The notes under the pieces were generated by a model that had not been told where the DNA came from, made no database searches, and worked only from the letters and a program-made list of their open reading frames with translations. A program made the position numbers and the translations under genes. From assembly GCF_030699305.1 (NCBI RefSeq), contig NZ_JAUYNB010000004.1:1-64000 (forward strand): a DNA stretch of 64,000 nt. The letters run 5' to 3'. This DNA comes from Novosphingobium sp. (GTDB lineage Bacteria > Pseudomonadota > Alphaproteobacteria > Sphingomonadales > Sphingomonadaceae). This document shows positions 17,222-25,300 of this stretch, piece after piece; positions within the stretch are counted from its first letter, which is position 1; every line of letters starts with the position of its first letter.

Positions 17222-18208
17222 TCAGTTGATCTTGACGTCGAACGTGACGGTCTTGGTCGTGCCTCCGGCAACCGTGCCAAGGTCCACGTCGATCCCGCTG
17301 GCCGAAGCCACGCCCGCGTCGGCATCGGCGCCGTCGGTCAGGCCTGCGCCGTCCAGCTTCAGCGTGGTGACCTGATAGGTCGTCCCGGCGGGAATGATGT
17401 CGGTCACGTGCAGGCCTTCTGCCTGTCCCGAACCGCTCACCGTGGCGACGAGGGTATAGGTGATGACCGCGCCCGGAACCGGCTGCGAACCGCCGAACGG
17501 ATCGACAATCGCGGCGGTCTTCGCCAGCGCGACCGTGGCCAGGCTGGCAATCATTTCGTCGGTGGCGTTGTCGCTCGCGCCCGAAGCGCCGACCACGGCA
17601 TCGCCGCCGCCTTCGCCCTGGCCGGTGAACACCGTGCCGGGCGCGCCCGTGCCGGTTACCGCATCGGCAGTCAGGCGGACCTGGCTGGTCGATGCATCGG
17701 TTGCTCCGGTCGGCAGCGTAACGATCACGAACACTTTCAGCGATCCGTCGGCGGCAATGCTGGAGGTTGCTGCGCCATTGGTGATGACCGTATCGACGCC
17801 TGCGTCGTAAACGCCGTTGCCGTTGCTGTCATAGGCGATCGTCTGGACGACCGAGTCGAACCCGTTGCCCGCGACGGCCGGATCGACCGTGACATTGAAC
17901 GCCTCGCCGCCGTTGCCGGTGTTGGTGATCGAATACTCCAGCACGATGCTGGTCGATCCGGCCGTGACCGGCGTGGTGGTCAGCCCCGCAACCGCAACGT
18001 CGAGCAGCTCATCGACCTTGACGGTGACGGTGTTCGACGAAACCGAGCCACTGGCCGAGCCCGACGAATAGGTCGCCGAGGCGGTGTTTTCGATCAGCGT
18101 GCCGGCCAGAACCCCGGCCGCGTTCGCAGCCTGGGGAATGACGATCAGGGTTAACCCGGCGGTAACCGCAGCGGTTAGGCGAAAAGTGTTGGTGTGATCC
18201 TGTTTCAT
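17222..18208 (-). CDS. Secreted DUF11-domain protein, 328 aa
   Basis: The frame is open to 18220, but the ATG at 18208 has a better-placed GGAA Shine-Dalgarno and begins a normal signal peptide (MKQDHTNTFRLTAAVTAGLT, ending in AANA). The mature N-terminus contains the orphan strand IENTASATY. A first DUF11-like domain contains the calcium-loop-like DSNGNGVYDAGVD. A second (about residues 225-328) includes VPGAVITYTLVATVSGSG and ends abruptly at KTVTFDVKIN. Organisation and size parallel the protein at 15568-16647. About 195 bases separate it from the upstream cluster gene, enough for its own promoter. Confidence 0.8.
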   Translation of the reverse strand: MKQDHTNTFRLTAAVTAGLTLIVIPQAANAAGVLAGTLIENTASATYSSGSASGSVSSNTVTVKVDELLDVAVAGLTTTPVTAGSTSIVLEYSITNTGNGGEAFNVTVDPAVAGNGFDSVVQTIAYDSNGNGVYDAGVDTVITNGAATSSIAADGSLKVFVIVTLPTGATDASTSQVRLTADAVTGTGAPGTVFTGQGEGGGDAVVGASGASDNATDEMIASLATVALAKTAAIVDPFGGSQPVPGAVITYTLVATVSGSGQAEGLHVTDIIPAGTTYQVTTLKLDGAGLTDGADADAGVASASGIDVDLGTVAGGTTKTVTFDVKIN

Positions 18209-18402
18209 ATGGTTTTCCATAGGGTTAAAGGGTTAATGAACCCCAAATCCGGCATTGAAATCATGCAAAGAATGGCACGGATCAGGGCATTTTTAGCTGG
18301 TATGGGGCTCATATGCGGGGCAACGGCGATCCATACCCGGTCAGCCGCACCCGCTTTGGTGTCAAATTACCTGATATTCTCGTTCTATATTATTGATACG
18401 CC

Positions 18403-20394
18403 CTAGTTTACGACTACACGAAACTTGATTGCAAAGGCCGTGCTGCCAGGCAGGCTGGCCGCCGTTGCGCTCAATGTGCTGCCAGTCATGCTGGCCCCGA
18501 ACGGATCGCTTTCATCCGCGCCGGCGGCGTTGTCGTCTTCCGCAACTGTCGCGGCGACGCAGCTTGCGCCCGACGTCATGCTGCCGGGCACGAAGCTGAC
18601 CGTGGCAGGCAGCGGATCGGTCGCCACCACGTTGGTCAGCGTGGCCGTCCCGGTGTTGGTGATCAGGATGCAGTATTCCATGACCGCGCCGGGGATCGCC
18701 TTGGGCGAGGTCGTCAGGTTAACGGGATCGCTGATCACCGCGCTGACCTTCGTCACGCCGATGCTCGCCGTCGGGCGGCACAGCGTGATGTCATGGATCT
18801 CGATCCCCTGCTGGCCGGGATCGCCCGGTGCCAGCGCGTGATCGCCGTATTCAAGGGTGATCGTGTCGATCGGCGCTGCAAACGTCACCACCAGGTTGCC
18901 GTTCGGCTGGGTGTCGGTCGAGAGGGCATCGCCATAGGCGCTGTTGCCGACGACATAGTTGGCAATGCCGTTGGTCAGGGTCGGCAGCACGGTGGCCCCG
19001 TTCAACCGGCCCGTGACCGTCACCTTGTCGGCAAACTGGTTGGCGGCATAATCGACATCAAAGATCGTGAACTGCGCGGCCGCTGCCGTGTTGCCGAGCG
19101 CAATCGTGGTGGTCACCAGACTGTTCCGGCTGGGCAGATCGACCAGCTGGATCAGCGCAAACTGGGGCGTTGGCAGGCCGCCGGTAATCGCGTTGGTTCG
19201 GGCGGGCGACTGTCCGCCGTACGTCGCGTTGTTCAGGAATAAGCCGGGATTGGTGATGTTGAAACCGACCGATCCGAACCCCGCCAGCGTATAGCTGTTG
19301 GTGGTGCTGCCCGCCGACCAGGTCTGGCTGTCCCAGTCGAACAGGCTGGAGCCGTTCGGACAGGTCAGCATCGGCGCAATTCCGGCGCTGCGGCTTCCGG
19401 GGACGGTAATCGTCGAACTGGCGTAGTCATCCTCGACCGTCGAACCGTTGCCGGGGGTGGAATCGAGATCGGCCACCGAAGATGCGGAGATTTCCGCAGT
19501 GTGGGCCAGCACCGTTCCGGCCCCGACATTGACTGCGGCGACAAGGCTCAGCGTGCGGCTCTGGCCGGGGGTCAGCGAGCCAACTGCCCAGCCCCCGGTT
19601 GCGCTGTTATAGCTCCCCGCCCCTGAGTGGCTGACATAGGTCAGTCCCGCCGGCAACAGGCTGGCGACCGTCACGCCGCTGGCCGTGCCGGGCGATCCGC
19701 CCGCGTTGGTCACGGTCAGCGTATAGGTCACGTTGGACCCGGTGGCCGGGCTGGTGGTGCTGGCTGTCATGCCCAGCGACAGGTCGGCATAGCTGGCCGG
19801 AGCCTGCGTCAGGTAAAGGTCAGCCTGATAGAACGTGCCGGAATCGCCGCCATACTGATCGCAGATTTCCAGCGTCCACGTGCCGGACGAGGACTGCCCG
19901 TCGAACGCGGTCAGGCTGCTGGAGGGGGAAAAGCTGGTGGCATAGGGCGGCACGACTGTCGTCGCGGTGGCGGCCGCATTGGCGGTGTAGGACGTGATCG
20001 CCGTGCCCGCCTCATCATCGAACGTTCCGTTGAAGTTCTGCGCCGCCCCGGCGTTGGCTCCGTTGGTCAGCTGGATGCGCGTGCCTGCAGGGGAACGCAG
20101 ATACATCACCAGATCGCCGCGATAGGTATGCGCCAGCAGCACCGCGATGTTGACGTCCGAGATCGTATAGTTGCTGCCGACCGAGAAGGTGCGCTTGAAC
20201 GTGTTGCTGCACGGAGTTGCCGCCTCGTTGATGGCGTTCACCGCACTGTCGGTGCTGTTGGTATAGCGCGTGACAGTTTGGGCACCCGCGGCCGATGCAA
20301 ACCACAGCGCTGCGGCCAGCGCCAGCAGCAGCCGGATCAGCGGGTTGCCATCGCGCCAGGCGGCGCGTTGAAAGGAAAAGAGTTGCGACCTCAT
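18403..20394 (-). CDS. Secreted P-domain/DUF11 protein, 663 aa
   Basis: The signal peptide ends SAAGA|QT near residue 38. Residues about 50-200 match a proprotein-convertase P domain (ISDVNIAVLLAHTYRGDLVM, SGTWTLEICDQYGGDSG). A complete DUF11 domain follows (about 205-320), then a Ser/Asn-rich central region with lectin-like strands (about 345-545). A C-terminal DUF11-like domain (about 555-663) has ISDPVNLTTSPKAIPGA and paired Cys, closely like the 359-residue cluster member, and stops at FAIKFRVVVN. It is first in the cluster. The start has no obvious Shine-Dalgarno. Its large modular form suggests an adhesive or tip component, which is inference. Confidence 0.8.
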   Translation of the reverse strand: MRSQLFSFQRAAWRDGNPLIRLLLALAAALWFASAAGAQTVTRYTNSTDSAVNAINEAATPCSNTFKRTFSVGSNYTISDVNIAVLLAHTYRGDLVMYLRSPAGTRIQLTNGANAGAAQNFNGTFDDEAGTAITSYTANAAATATTVVPPYATSFSPSSSLTAFDGQSSSGTWTLEICDQYGGDSGTFYQADLYLTQAPASYADLSLGMTASTTSPATGSNVTYTLTVTNAGGSPGTASGVTVASLLPAGLTYVSHSGAGSYNSATGGWAVGSLTPGQSRTLSLVAAVNVGAGTVLAHTAEISASSVADLDSTPGNGSTVEDDYASSTITVPGSRSAGIAPMLTCPNGSSLFDWDSQTWSAGSTTNSYTLAGFGSVGFNITNPGLFLNNATYGGQSPARTNAITGGLPTPQFALIQLVDLPSRNSLVTTTIALGNTAAAAQFTIFDVDYAANQFADKVTVTGRLNGATVLPTLTNGIANYVVGNSAYGDALSTDTQPNGNLVVTFAAPIDTITLEYGDHALAPGDPGQQGIEIHDITLCRPTASIGVTKVSAVISDPVNLTTSPKAIPGAVMEYCILITNTGTATLTNVVATDPLPATVSFVPGSMTSGASCVAATVAEDDNAAGADESDPFGASMTGSTLSATAASLPGSTAFAIKFRVVVN

Positions 20395-20419
20395 GCGGCG
20401 GTTAACTGCACAACAAGGG

Positions 20420-20434
20420 TAAATACCTCGTTAA
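20420..20434 (-). promoter_or_regulatory. Possible CtrA-like site upstream of the DUF11 cluster
   Basis: The sequence TAAATACCTCGTTAA has the spacing TAAA-N7-TTAA, one base off the TTAA-N7-TTAA consensus of the alphaproteobacterial cell-cycle regulator CtrA. It lies 26-40 bases before the ATG of the 663-residue protein, close to where transcription would start. Such motifs occur by chance, so this is weak. Confidence 0.25.
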
Positions 20435-20626
20435 GCAGATCAAAGATTGAGGGAAATTGGCGTCACGACGTCACATCGAAGCCATTGTCAGGGCGAGTTT
20501 TTGCAAATCCGCTCCGCGCTGGCCGCGTCTTGGAGAAACGTTAACCAGCGGCGCGCCAAAGCGGTCCCCAACCGGAATCGCCGCGCAGCGATTCCATCCG
20601 GGTTTGCACCGTTTTCGGAGATTTCC

Positions 20627-20806
20627 TTGCCCAGCATTCCGGCCGATAACTGGGGTGATCCGCCGCGCATCCGGATCCCCGGCATGCAGCTGCTATCCGC
20701 CGAAATCCGCTGGCAAACCGCGGCCGCCATCGGCTGCGCCTTCAGCGAACCGCTGCATATCGCGGTGTTCGAGCATCTGGTGAAAAAGGCGAACCCGACC
20801 TTCTGA
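20627..20806 (+). CDS. Short PilZ-like protein or fragment, 59 aa
   Basis: A TTG at 20627 follows a GGAG Shine-Dalgarno by six bases and opens a 59-residue frame. The part from RIRIPGMQLLSAEIRW to FSEPLHIAVFEHLV resembles the second half of PilZ domains of sphingomonads. The first half, which carries the RxxxR c-di-GMP-binding motif, is absent in this and the other plus frames. It may be a remnant of a PilZ gene or a short degenerate family member. It lies between the divergent-facing starts and ends of the DUF11 cluster and lpdA. Confidence 0.4.
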   Translation: MPSIPADNWGDPPRIRIPGMQLLSAEIRWQTAAAIGCAFSEPLHIAVFEHLVKKANPTF

Positions 20807-20825
20807 AGCAGGGGCCGCCCAGCCC

Positions 20826-22238
20826 CTAGATATGGAGCGCGCGGCCATAGGCGGACAGCACGCTTTCGTGCATCATTTCCGATAGGGTCGGGTGCGGGAA
20901 CACGGTGGCCATCAGCTCGGCCTCGGTCGTTTCCAGCGTCTTGCCAACAACATAGCCCTGGATCAGCTCGGTCACTTCCGCCCCGATCATGTGCGCGCCC
21001 AGCAGTTCGCCGGTCGCGGCATCGAACACCGTCTTGACGAAGCCTTCCGGCTCACCCAGCGCGATGGCCTTGCCGTTGCCCATGAACGGGAAATTGCCGA
21101 CCTTGACGGTATAACCCGCCGCTTTCGCCCCGGCTTCGGTCAGCCCGACGCTGGCGATCTGCGGGTGGCAATAGGTGCAGCCCGGAATGTTGCGCTTGTC
21201 CATCGCATGCGGGTGCACGTCCTTGTTGCCCAGCGCCTGCGCGATGGCTTCCGCCGCGATCACGCCTTCGTGGCTGGCCTTGTGGGCAAGCCACGGTCCG
21301 GGCGTGACATCACCGATGGCCCACACGCCCGGGACGTTGGTGCGGCCCATGCCATCAATCGCGATGATCCCGCGTTCCGCTTTGATTCCAATCGCTTCCA
21401 GCCCGATGTTCTCGGTATTCGGGACGATCCCCACCGCCACGATCACATGGCTGAACTCGGCCTCGCTGACTTTGCCGTCCTTGCCCTTCAGTCTGGCCTT
21501 CACGCCCTTGCCGGACACGTCCAGCGCCTCTACCCCGGCCCCGGTCATGATCGTCATGCCCTGCTTGACCAGCGCCTTTTCGAGAAAGCCCGACACATCG
21601 GCATCTTCGACCGGGACGATCCGGTCCATCATCTCAACGACCGTAACTTGCGCGCCCATATCATTGTAGAAGCTGGCAAATTCGATCCCGATCGCACCCG
21701 AACCGATGACCAGCAGCTTGCCCGGAAGTTCGGTCGGCGTCATGGCATGGCGATAGGTCCACACACGCTTGCCGTCGGCCTTCGCAAACGGCAGATCGCG
21801 CGCCCGCGCGCCGGTGGCAATGATCACGTGCTTGGCCGACAAGGTTTCCTTGCCCTTGGCCCCGGTCACTTCCAGCTTGCCGGGGGCGATCAGCGCGCCC
21901 TCGCCCATGTGGACGGTGATCTTGTTCTTCTTCATCAGGTGCGTGACGCCCTGATTGAGCTGCTTGGCCACCCCGCGCGAGCGCGCCACCACCGCGCTCA
22001 GGTCCGCACTGATCCCGGTTGCCGCCAGCCCGTAGTCCTTGGCGTGCTTCATCTGGTGGAACACTTCGGCCGAACGCAGCAGCGCCTTGGTCGGGATGCA
22101 GCCCCAGTTGAGGCAGATCCCGCCGAGGTTCTCGCGCTCCACAATCGCCGTCTTCAGGCCGAGCTGCGCGCAGCGGATCGCCGCGACATACCCGCCGGGG
22201 CCGGAGCCCAGGATTGCGACATCATACTGTTCGGACAT
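20826..22238 (-). CDS. lpdA: Dihydrolipoamide dehydrogenase (E3)
   Basis: A 470-residue flavoprotein disulfide reductase that reoxidises dihydrolipoyl groups of 2-oxoacid dehydrogenase complexes and passes electrons to NAD+. The FAD loop LGSGPGGYVAA is at the N-terminus, and the redox Cys pair sits in GGICLNWGCIPTK. The NAD-binding loop is VIGSGAIGIEFASF, and the C-terminal catalytic His-Glu is in HPTLSEMMHE. It follows the E2 gene by 32 bases, so it is most likely the pyruvate dehydrogenase E3. The E1 genes are not in this window. Confidence 0.96.
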   Translation of the reverse strand: MSEQYDVAILGSGPGGYVAAIRCAQLGLKTAIVERENLGGICLNWGCIPTKALLRSAEVFHQMKHAKDYGLAATGISADLSAVVARSRGVAKQLNQGVTHLMKKNKITVHMGEGALIAPGKLEVTGAKGKETLSAKHVIIATGARARDLPFAKADGKRVWTYRHAMTPTELPGKLLVIGSGAIGIEFASFYNDMGAQVTVVEMMDRIVPVEDADVSGFLEKALVKQGMTIMTGAGVEALDVSGKGVKARLKGKDGKVSEAEFSHVIVAVGIVPNTENIGLEAIGIKAERGIIAIDGMGRTNVPGVWAIGDVTPGPWLAHKASHEGVIAAEAIAQALGNKDVHPHAMDKRNIPGCTYCHPQIASVGLTEAGAKAAGYTVKVGNFPFMGNGKAIALGEPEGFVKTVFDAATGELLGAHMIGAEVTELIQGYVVGKTLETTEAELMATVFPHPTLSEMMHESVLSAYGRALHI

Positions 22239-22270
22239 GGGAAACTCCCGGAAATACCGTTAAATCAGGT

Positions 22271-23536
22271 TCAGGCGACCAGCCCAAGCGGCTGCTCCAC
22301 CAGCTGTTTGAACGCCTGCATGAGCTGCGCCCCGTCCGCCCCGTCGATCGCGCGGTGATCGAAGCTGCCGGTCACCGACATCACCGTGGCCACCGCCAGC
22401 GCGCCATCGACCACAAACGGGCGCTGCTCACCCGCACCGACCGCCAGGATCATGCCCTGCGGCGGGTTAATCACGGCATCGAACTGTTTGATCCCGAACA
22501 TCCCGAGGTTCGACAGGCTGGCCGTACCGCCCTGATACTCGTGCGGCATCAGCTTGCCTTCGCGCGCCTTATCGGCCAGCGCCTTCATTTCCTTCGAAAT
22601 CTGCGACACGGTCTTGCTGGCAGCATCGACGATGATCGGCGTGATCAGCCCCGACGGCGCGGCGACCGCAACCGAGATGTCGCTGCGGCTGAACTTGCGC
22701 AGTTCGTCCCCGGCAAAGCTGACATTGCACTTCGGCACGATTTCAAGTGCCTTAGCCAAAGCCTTGATAAGCAGGTCATTTACCGAAAGCTTGACGCCTT
22801 GCGCCTCCAGCGCCGCATTCAGCTCGCCGCGCAGCTTCAGCAGCGCATCGAGCCGGACGTCAACCGTCAGGTAGATGTGCGGGATGGTCTGCTTGGCCTC
22901 GGTCAGGCGGCGCGCGATGGTCTTGCGCACGTTGTTGAGCTTTTCCGCTTCGAACGGAATGCCGAAGTCCGGAGTTGCCGCCGGTGCCAGTGCCAGTGCA
23001 GGTGCGGCGCTGGCCGCCGGAGCGGCAACCGGTGCTGCCGCCGCGCCCGGCGTCGCGGCTTCGACGTCGGCCTTGACGATCCGGCCACCGGGGCCGCTGC
23101 CGGTCATGCCCGCCAGTTCAACCCCGCGCGTGGCGGCGATCCGCTTGGCCAGCGGCGATGCGACCACGCGCTCACCCGCGACCTTGACCTGGGCTGCCAT
23201 GACAGGCGCGGCGGCAACCGGAACAACGACGGGGGCTGGCGCAGGCGCTGCCGGAGCCGCCGGTTTGGCGGCCGGCGTCGGACTGGCGTCTTCGTCATCA
23301 CCGGTCAGCGTCGCGATCACGGTGCCGACCTTCACGTTCTCGCTACCCTCGGCCACGGCGATGGAGGCAATCACGCCTTCGTCCACCGCCTCGAACTCCA
23401 TCGTCGCCTTGTCGGTCTCGATCTCGGCCATGATATCGCCGGACGACACCTTGTCCCCCACCTTGACCAGCCATTTGGCGAGCGTGCCTTCCTCCATCGT
23501 CGGGGACAGCGCGGGCATCTTGATTTCGATCGGCAT
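22271..23536 (-). CDS. pdhC: Pyruvate dehydrogenase E2 (dihydrolipoyl acetyltransferase)
   Basis: The 421-residue product has one lipoyl domain with the modified Lys in [12 protein letters not shown] near residue 43 and an Ala/Pro-rich hinge. An E3-binding domain follows (about 130-165, [16 protein letters not shown]), then a C-terminal acyltransferase domain ending with the catalytic [10 protein letters not shown]. It transfers the acetyl group from E1-bound lipoate to CoA. The start and the [21 protein letters not shown]-terminus are typical of alphaproteobacterial PdhC. lpdA follows in the same direction. Confidence 0.95.
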   Translation of the reverse strand: MPIEIKMPALSPTMEEGTLAKWLVKVGDKVSSGDIMAEIETDKATMEFEAVDEGVIASIAVAEGSENVKVGTVIATLTGDDEDASPTPAAKPAAPAAPAPAPVVVPVAAAPVMAAQVKVAGERVVASPLAKRIAATRGVELAGMTGSGPGGRIVKADVEAATPGAAAAPVAAPAASAAPALALAPAATPDFGIPFEAEKLNNVRKTIARRLTEAKQTIPHIYLTVDVRLDALLKLRGELNAALEAQGVKLSVNDLLIKALAKALEIVPKCNVSFAGDELRKFSRSDISVAVAAPSGLITPIIVDAASKTVSQISKEMKALADKAREGKLMPHEYQGGTASLSNLGMFGIKQFDAVINPPQGMILAVGAGEQRPFVVDGALAVATVMSVTGSFDHRAIDGADGAQLMQAFKQLVEQPLGLVA

Positions 23537-23667
23537 GGATTTTCGTTCCGGTCCTCTTGAGGGGGAGCTTTTGACGTTACGTCTCTGGCCAAAATGGACG
23601 CCTAGGGCAAGGTGCTTGCGCCGAATACGTTTGTATCGGATATGTCCACTTCATGGGGGATTTCGGG

Positions 23668-24126
23668 ATGCGCGTCTATCTGGTGATCATGGACGAGACG
23701 GATGAGGCCAACGTCGCGCTGCGCTTTGCCGCCCGGCGGGCGGCCCGCACGGGCGGAACCGTCCACTTGCTCGCACTCGTCCCGCGTCAGCCATTTGTCG
23801 CCTTCGGCGGCGTGCAAGCCACCATCGAGGAAGAAGCCCGCGCCCGCGCCGAAGCGCTGGTTACCGCTGCGGCAGGCAGCCTGATGGGCGAAGCGGCGAT
23901 CCCGCCTGCGATTGCCGTGCGGCAGGGGGACGGCGTGCAGGTGATCCGCGAGTATCTGACCGAACATCCCGAAGTCTCCGCGCTGGTGCTGGGAGCCGCC
24001 AGCAATGGCGCACCCGGCCCGTTGGTGCTGCATTTCAGCGGCACCGCAGGCCAGTTGCCCTGCCCGCTCTATGTCATCCCCGGCGCTATCGGCGAGGCCG
24101 ATCTTGATCGCCTCGGAAGATCCTGA
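23668..24126 (+). CDS. Universal stress protein family protein
   Basis: A UspA-fold protein of 152 residues. The ATG at 23668 is preferred because GGGGGA lies about seven bases ahead; the ATG at 23653 would add five residues and lacks such a site. The opening MRVYLVIMDETDEANVALRF matches the first strand-helix unit of the fold, and VSALVLGAASNGAPGPLV occupies the usual nucleotide-loop position. The canonical GxxGxxxxG(S/T) loop is not fully kept, so ATP binding is uncertain. It is divergent from pdhC. Confidence 0.8.
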   Translation: MRVYLVIMDETDEANVALRFAARRAARTGGTVHLLALVPRQPFVAFGGVQATIEEEARARAEALVTAAAGSLMGEAAIPPAIAVRQGDGVQVIREYLTEHPEVSALVLGAASNGAPGPLVLHFSGTAGQLPCPLYVIPGAIGEADLDRLGRS

Positions 24127-24160
24127 ACAGCCTTAGGTTTTCCCGATACCATATTGATAC

Positions 24161-25300
24161 TTATGGCTTCATGACCGTCGGCAGCGTGGCGAGATCAATC
24201 CGCATCACATTGCTTTCATCGGCATAGGATTTGACCGGCTGTTCCAGTGTGACAACCACCATCGCCTTGGCGGCACGAACATTGCCCAACAGCGCATCCG
24301 GCACGCTGAAACAGGCGTCAAACAGGCAATCGGCGGACTGCCGGGCCAGATCGACCGCCGTGTTCGCGCCGTCGTTGATGAACCGGGCCTGGAACCTTCC
24401 GGCCAATGCCGGCGCGTCCTCACCGAACAGGCCCAACGTGGCCCCGCCGCCCTGACAGACCGCCAGCACGGCATAAGCCTGCCATTTGAGCACCCCTGCA
24501 TCGGCCAGCCGGAGCCGCGCCGGAACTTGCGCAAACCGCACCGGGGCGCTGCCCGCCTTGCGCCATTCCAGCACCGGCAGATCGAGCGGCGCAAACCGGT
24601 TGAGCGCCACCAGTCGCGGCTGATACCCGGCCCCTTGCGCCTGTGATTCCAGCCGTAGCAGCCCGAACGCCTCGTCATGGTCACGCACCTGCAAGGTCGC
24701 CGCCATCACCGGTTGCTGCGCCCGGTACTGGCCCATGCGCTGCTGCGCCAGCTTGCCCATCTGCTGTTCCAGCAGCGGCAGGTTGACCCCGAAGTCAGCC
24801 TGAGCCACCGCGACAAAGGCCGAATGCAAACCGCGCTGCTCAGCCGTCAGCACAGTCAACCCGGTGGCGGGCGGCGCGCTGCTCCGGTTCTGCTGTGCGG
24901 TCAGCATGGTGCTGCCGAACATCGTGGCCGCAGCCATTTTGCCATCGCGCAAGTATGCCATGCCGCCCTGGCAGCCCAGCGTCCGGGCCTTGTCGGCAAA
25001 GCGCTTGTGCGCGGCGGCGCGGGCCTTTTCCCCCGCTTCGGCCGAGGCGGTGATATCACCCAGGCCCCCGGCAGCGCGTCGGGCCGCCTCGATCTCGCCG
25101 TCGACGTTTGAGCCGCTCATCTGCGCGGTCCATGCCTTGTGCATGAACCAGCCTTCGAACCCGCGCATCATGCTGCACGTGTTTTCCAGCGCTACCGCCA
25201 TGCCCAGCCGGTCGTAATTGTCTTCCGGCGCGGGCGGAGTGGCAGCGGCTGCGGCAACCGGCAGCAGCGCGGAAAGCAGGACAAGCGAGGCTGGTTTCAT
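24161..25300 (-). CDS. Exported hypothetical protein, 379 aa
   Basis: An exported protein of 379 residues with a signal peptide (MKPASLVLLSALLPVAAAAA). The mature part has Cys-containing segments (ENTCSMMRGF, RTLGCQGGMAYL, SADCLFDACFSVPDAL) that may form disulfides in the periplasm. The N-terminal half is helical and the C-terminal half more beta-rich. I recognise no catalytic motif or named family. The start overlaps the RNase R stop by four bases, so it is expressed with rnr and the M28 peptidase. Its function is unknown. Confidence 0.72.
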   Translation of the reverse strand: MKPASLVLLSALLPVAAAAATPPAPEDNYDRLGMAVALENTCSMMRGFEGWFMHKAWTAQMSGSNVDGEIEAARRAAGGLGDITASAEAGEKARAAAHKRFADKARTLGCQGGMAYLRDGKMAAATMFGSTMLTAQQNRSSAPPATGLTVLTAEQRGLHSAFVAVAQADFGVNLPLLEQQMGKLAQQRMGQYRAQQPVMAATLQVRDHDEAFGLLRLESQAQGAGYQPRLVALNRFAPLDLPVLEWRKAGSAPVRFAQVPARLRLADAGVLKWQAYAVLAVCQGGGATLGLFGEDAPALAGRFQARFINDGANTAVDLARQSADCLFDACFSVPDALLGNVRAAKAMVVVTLEQPVKSYADESNVMRIDLATLPTVMKP

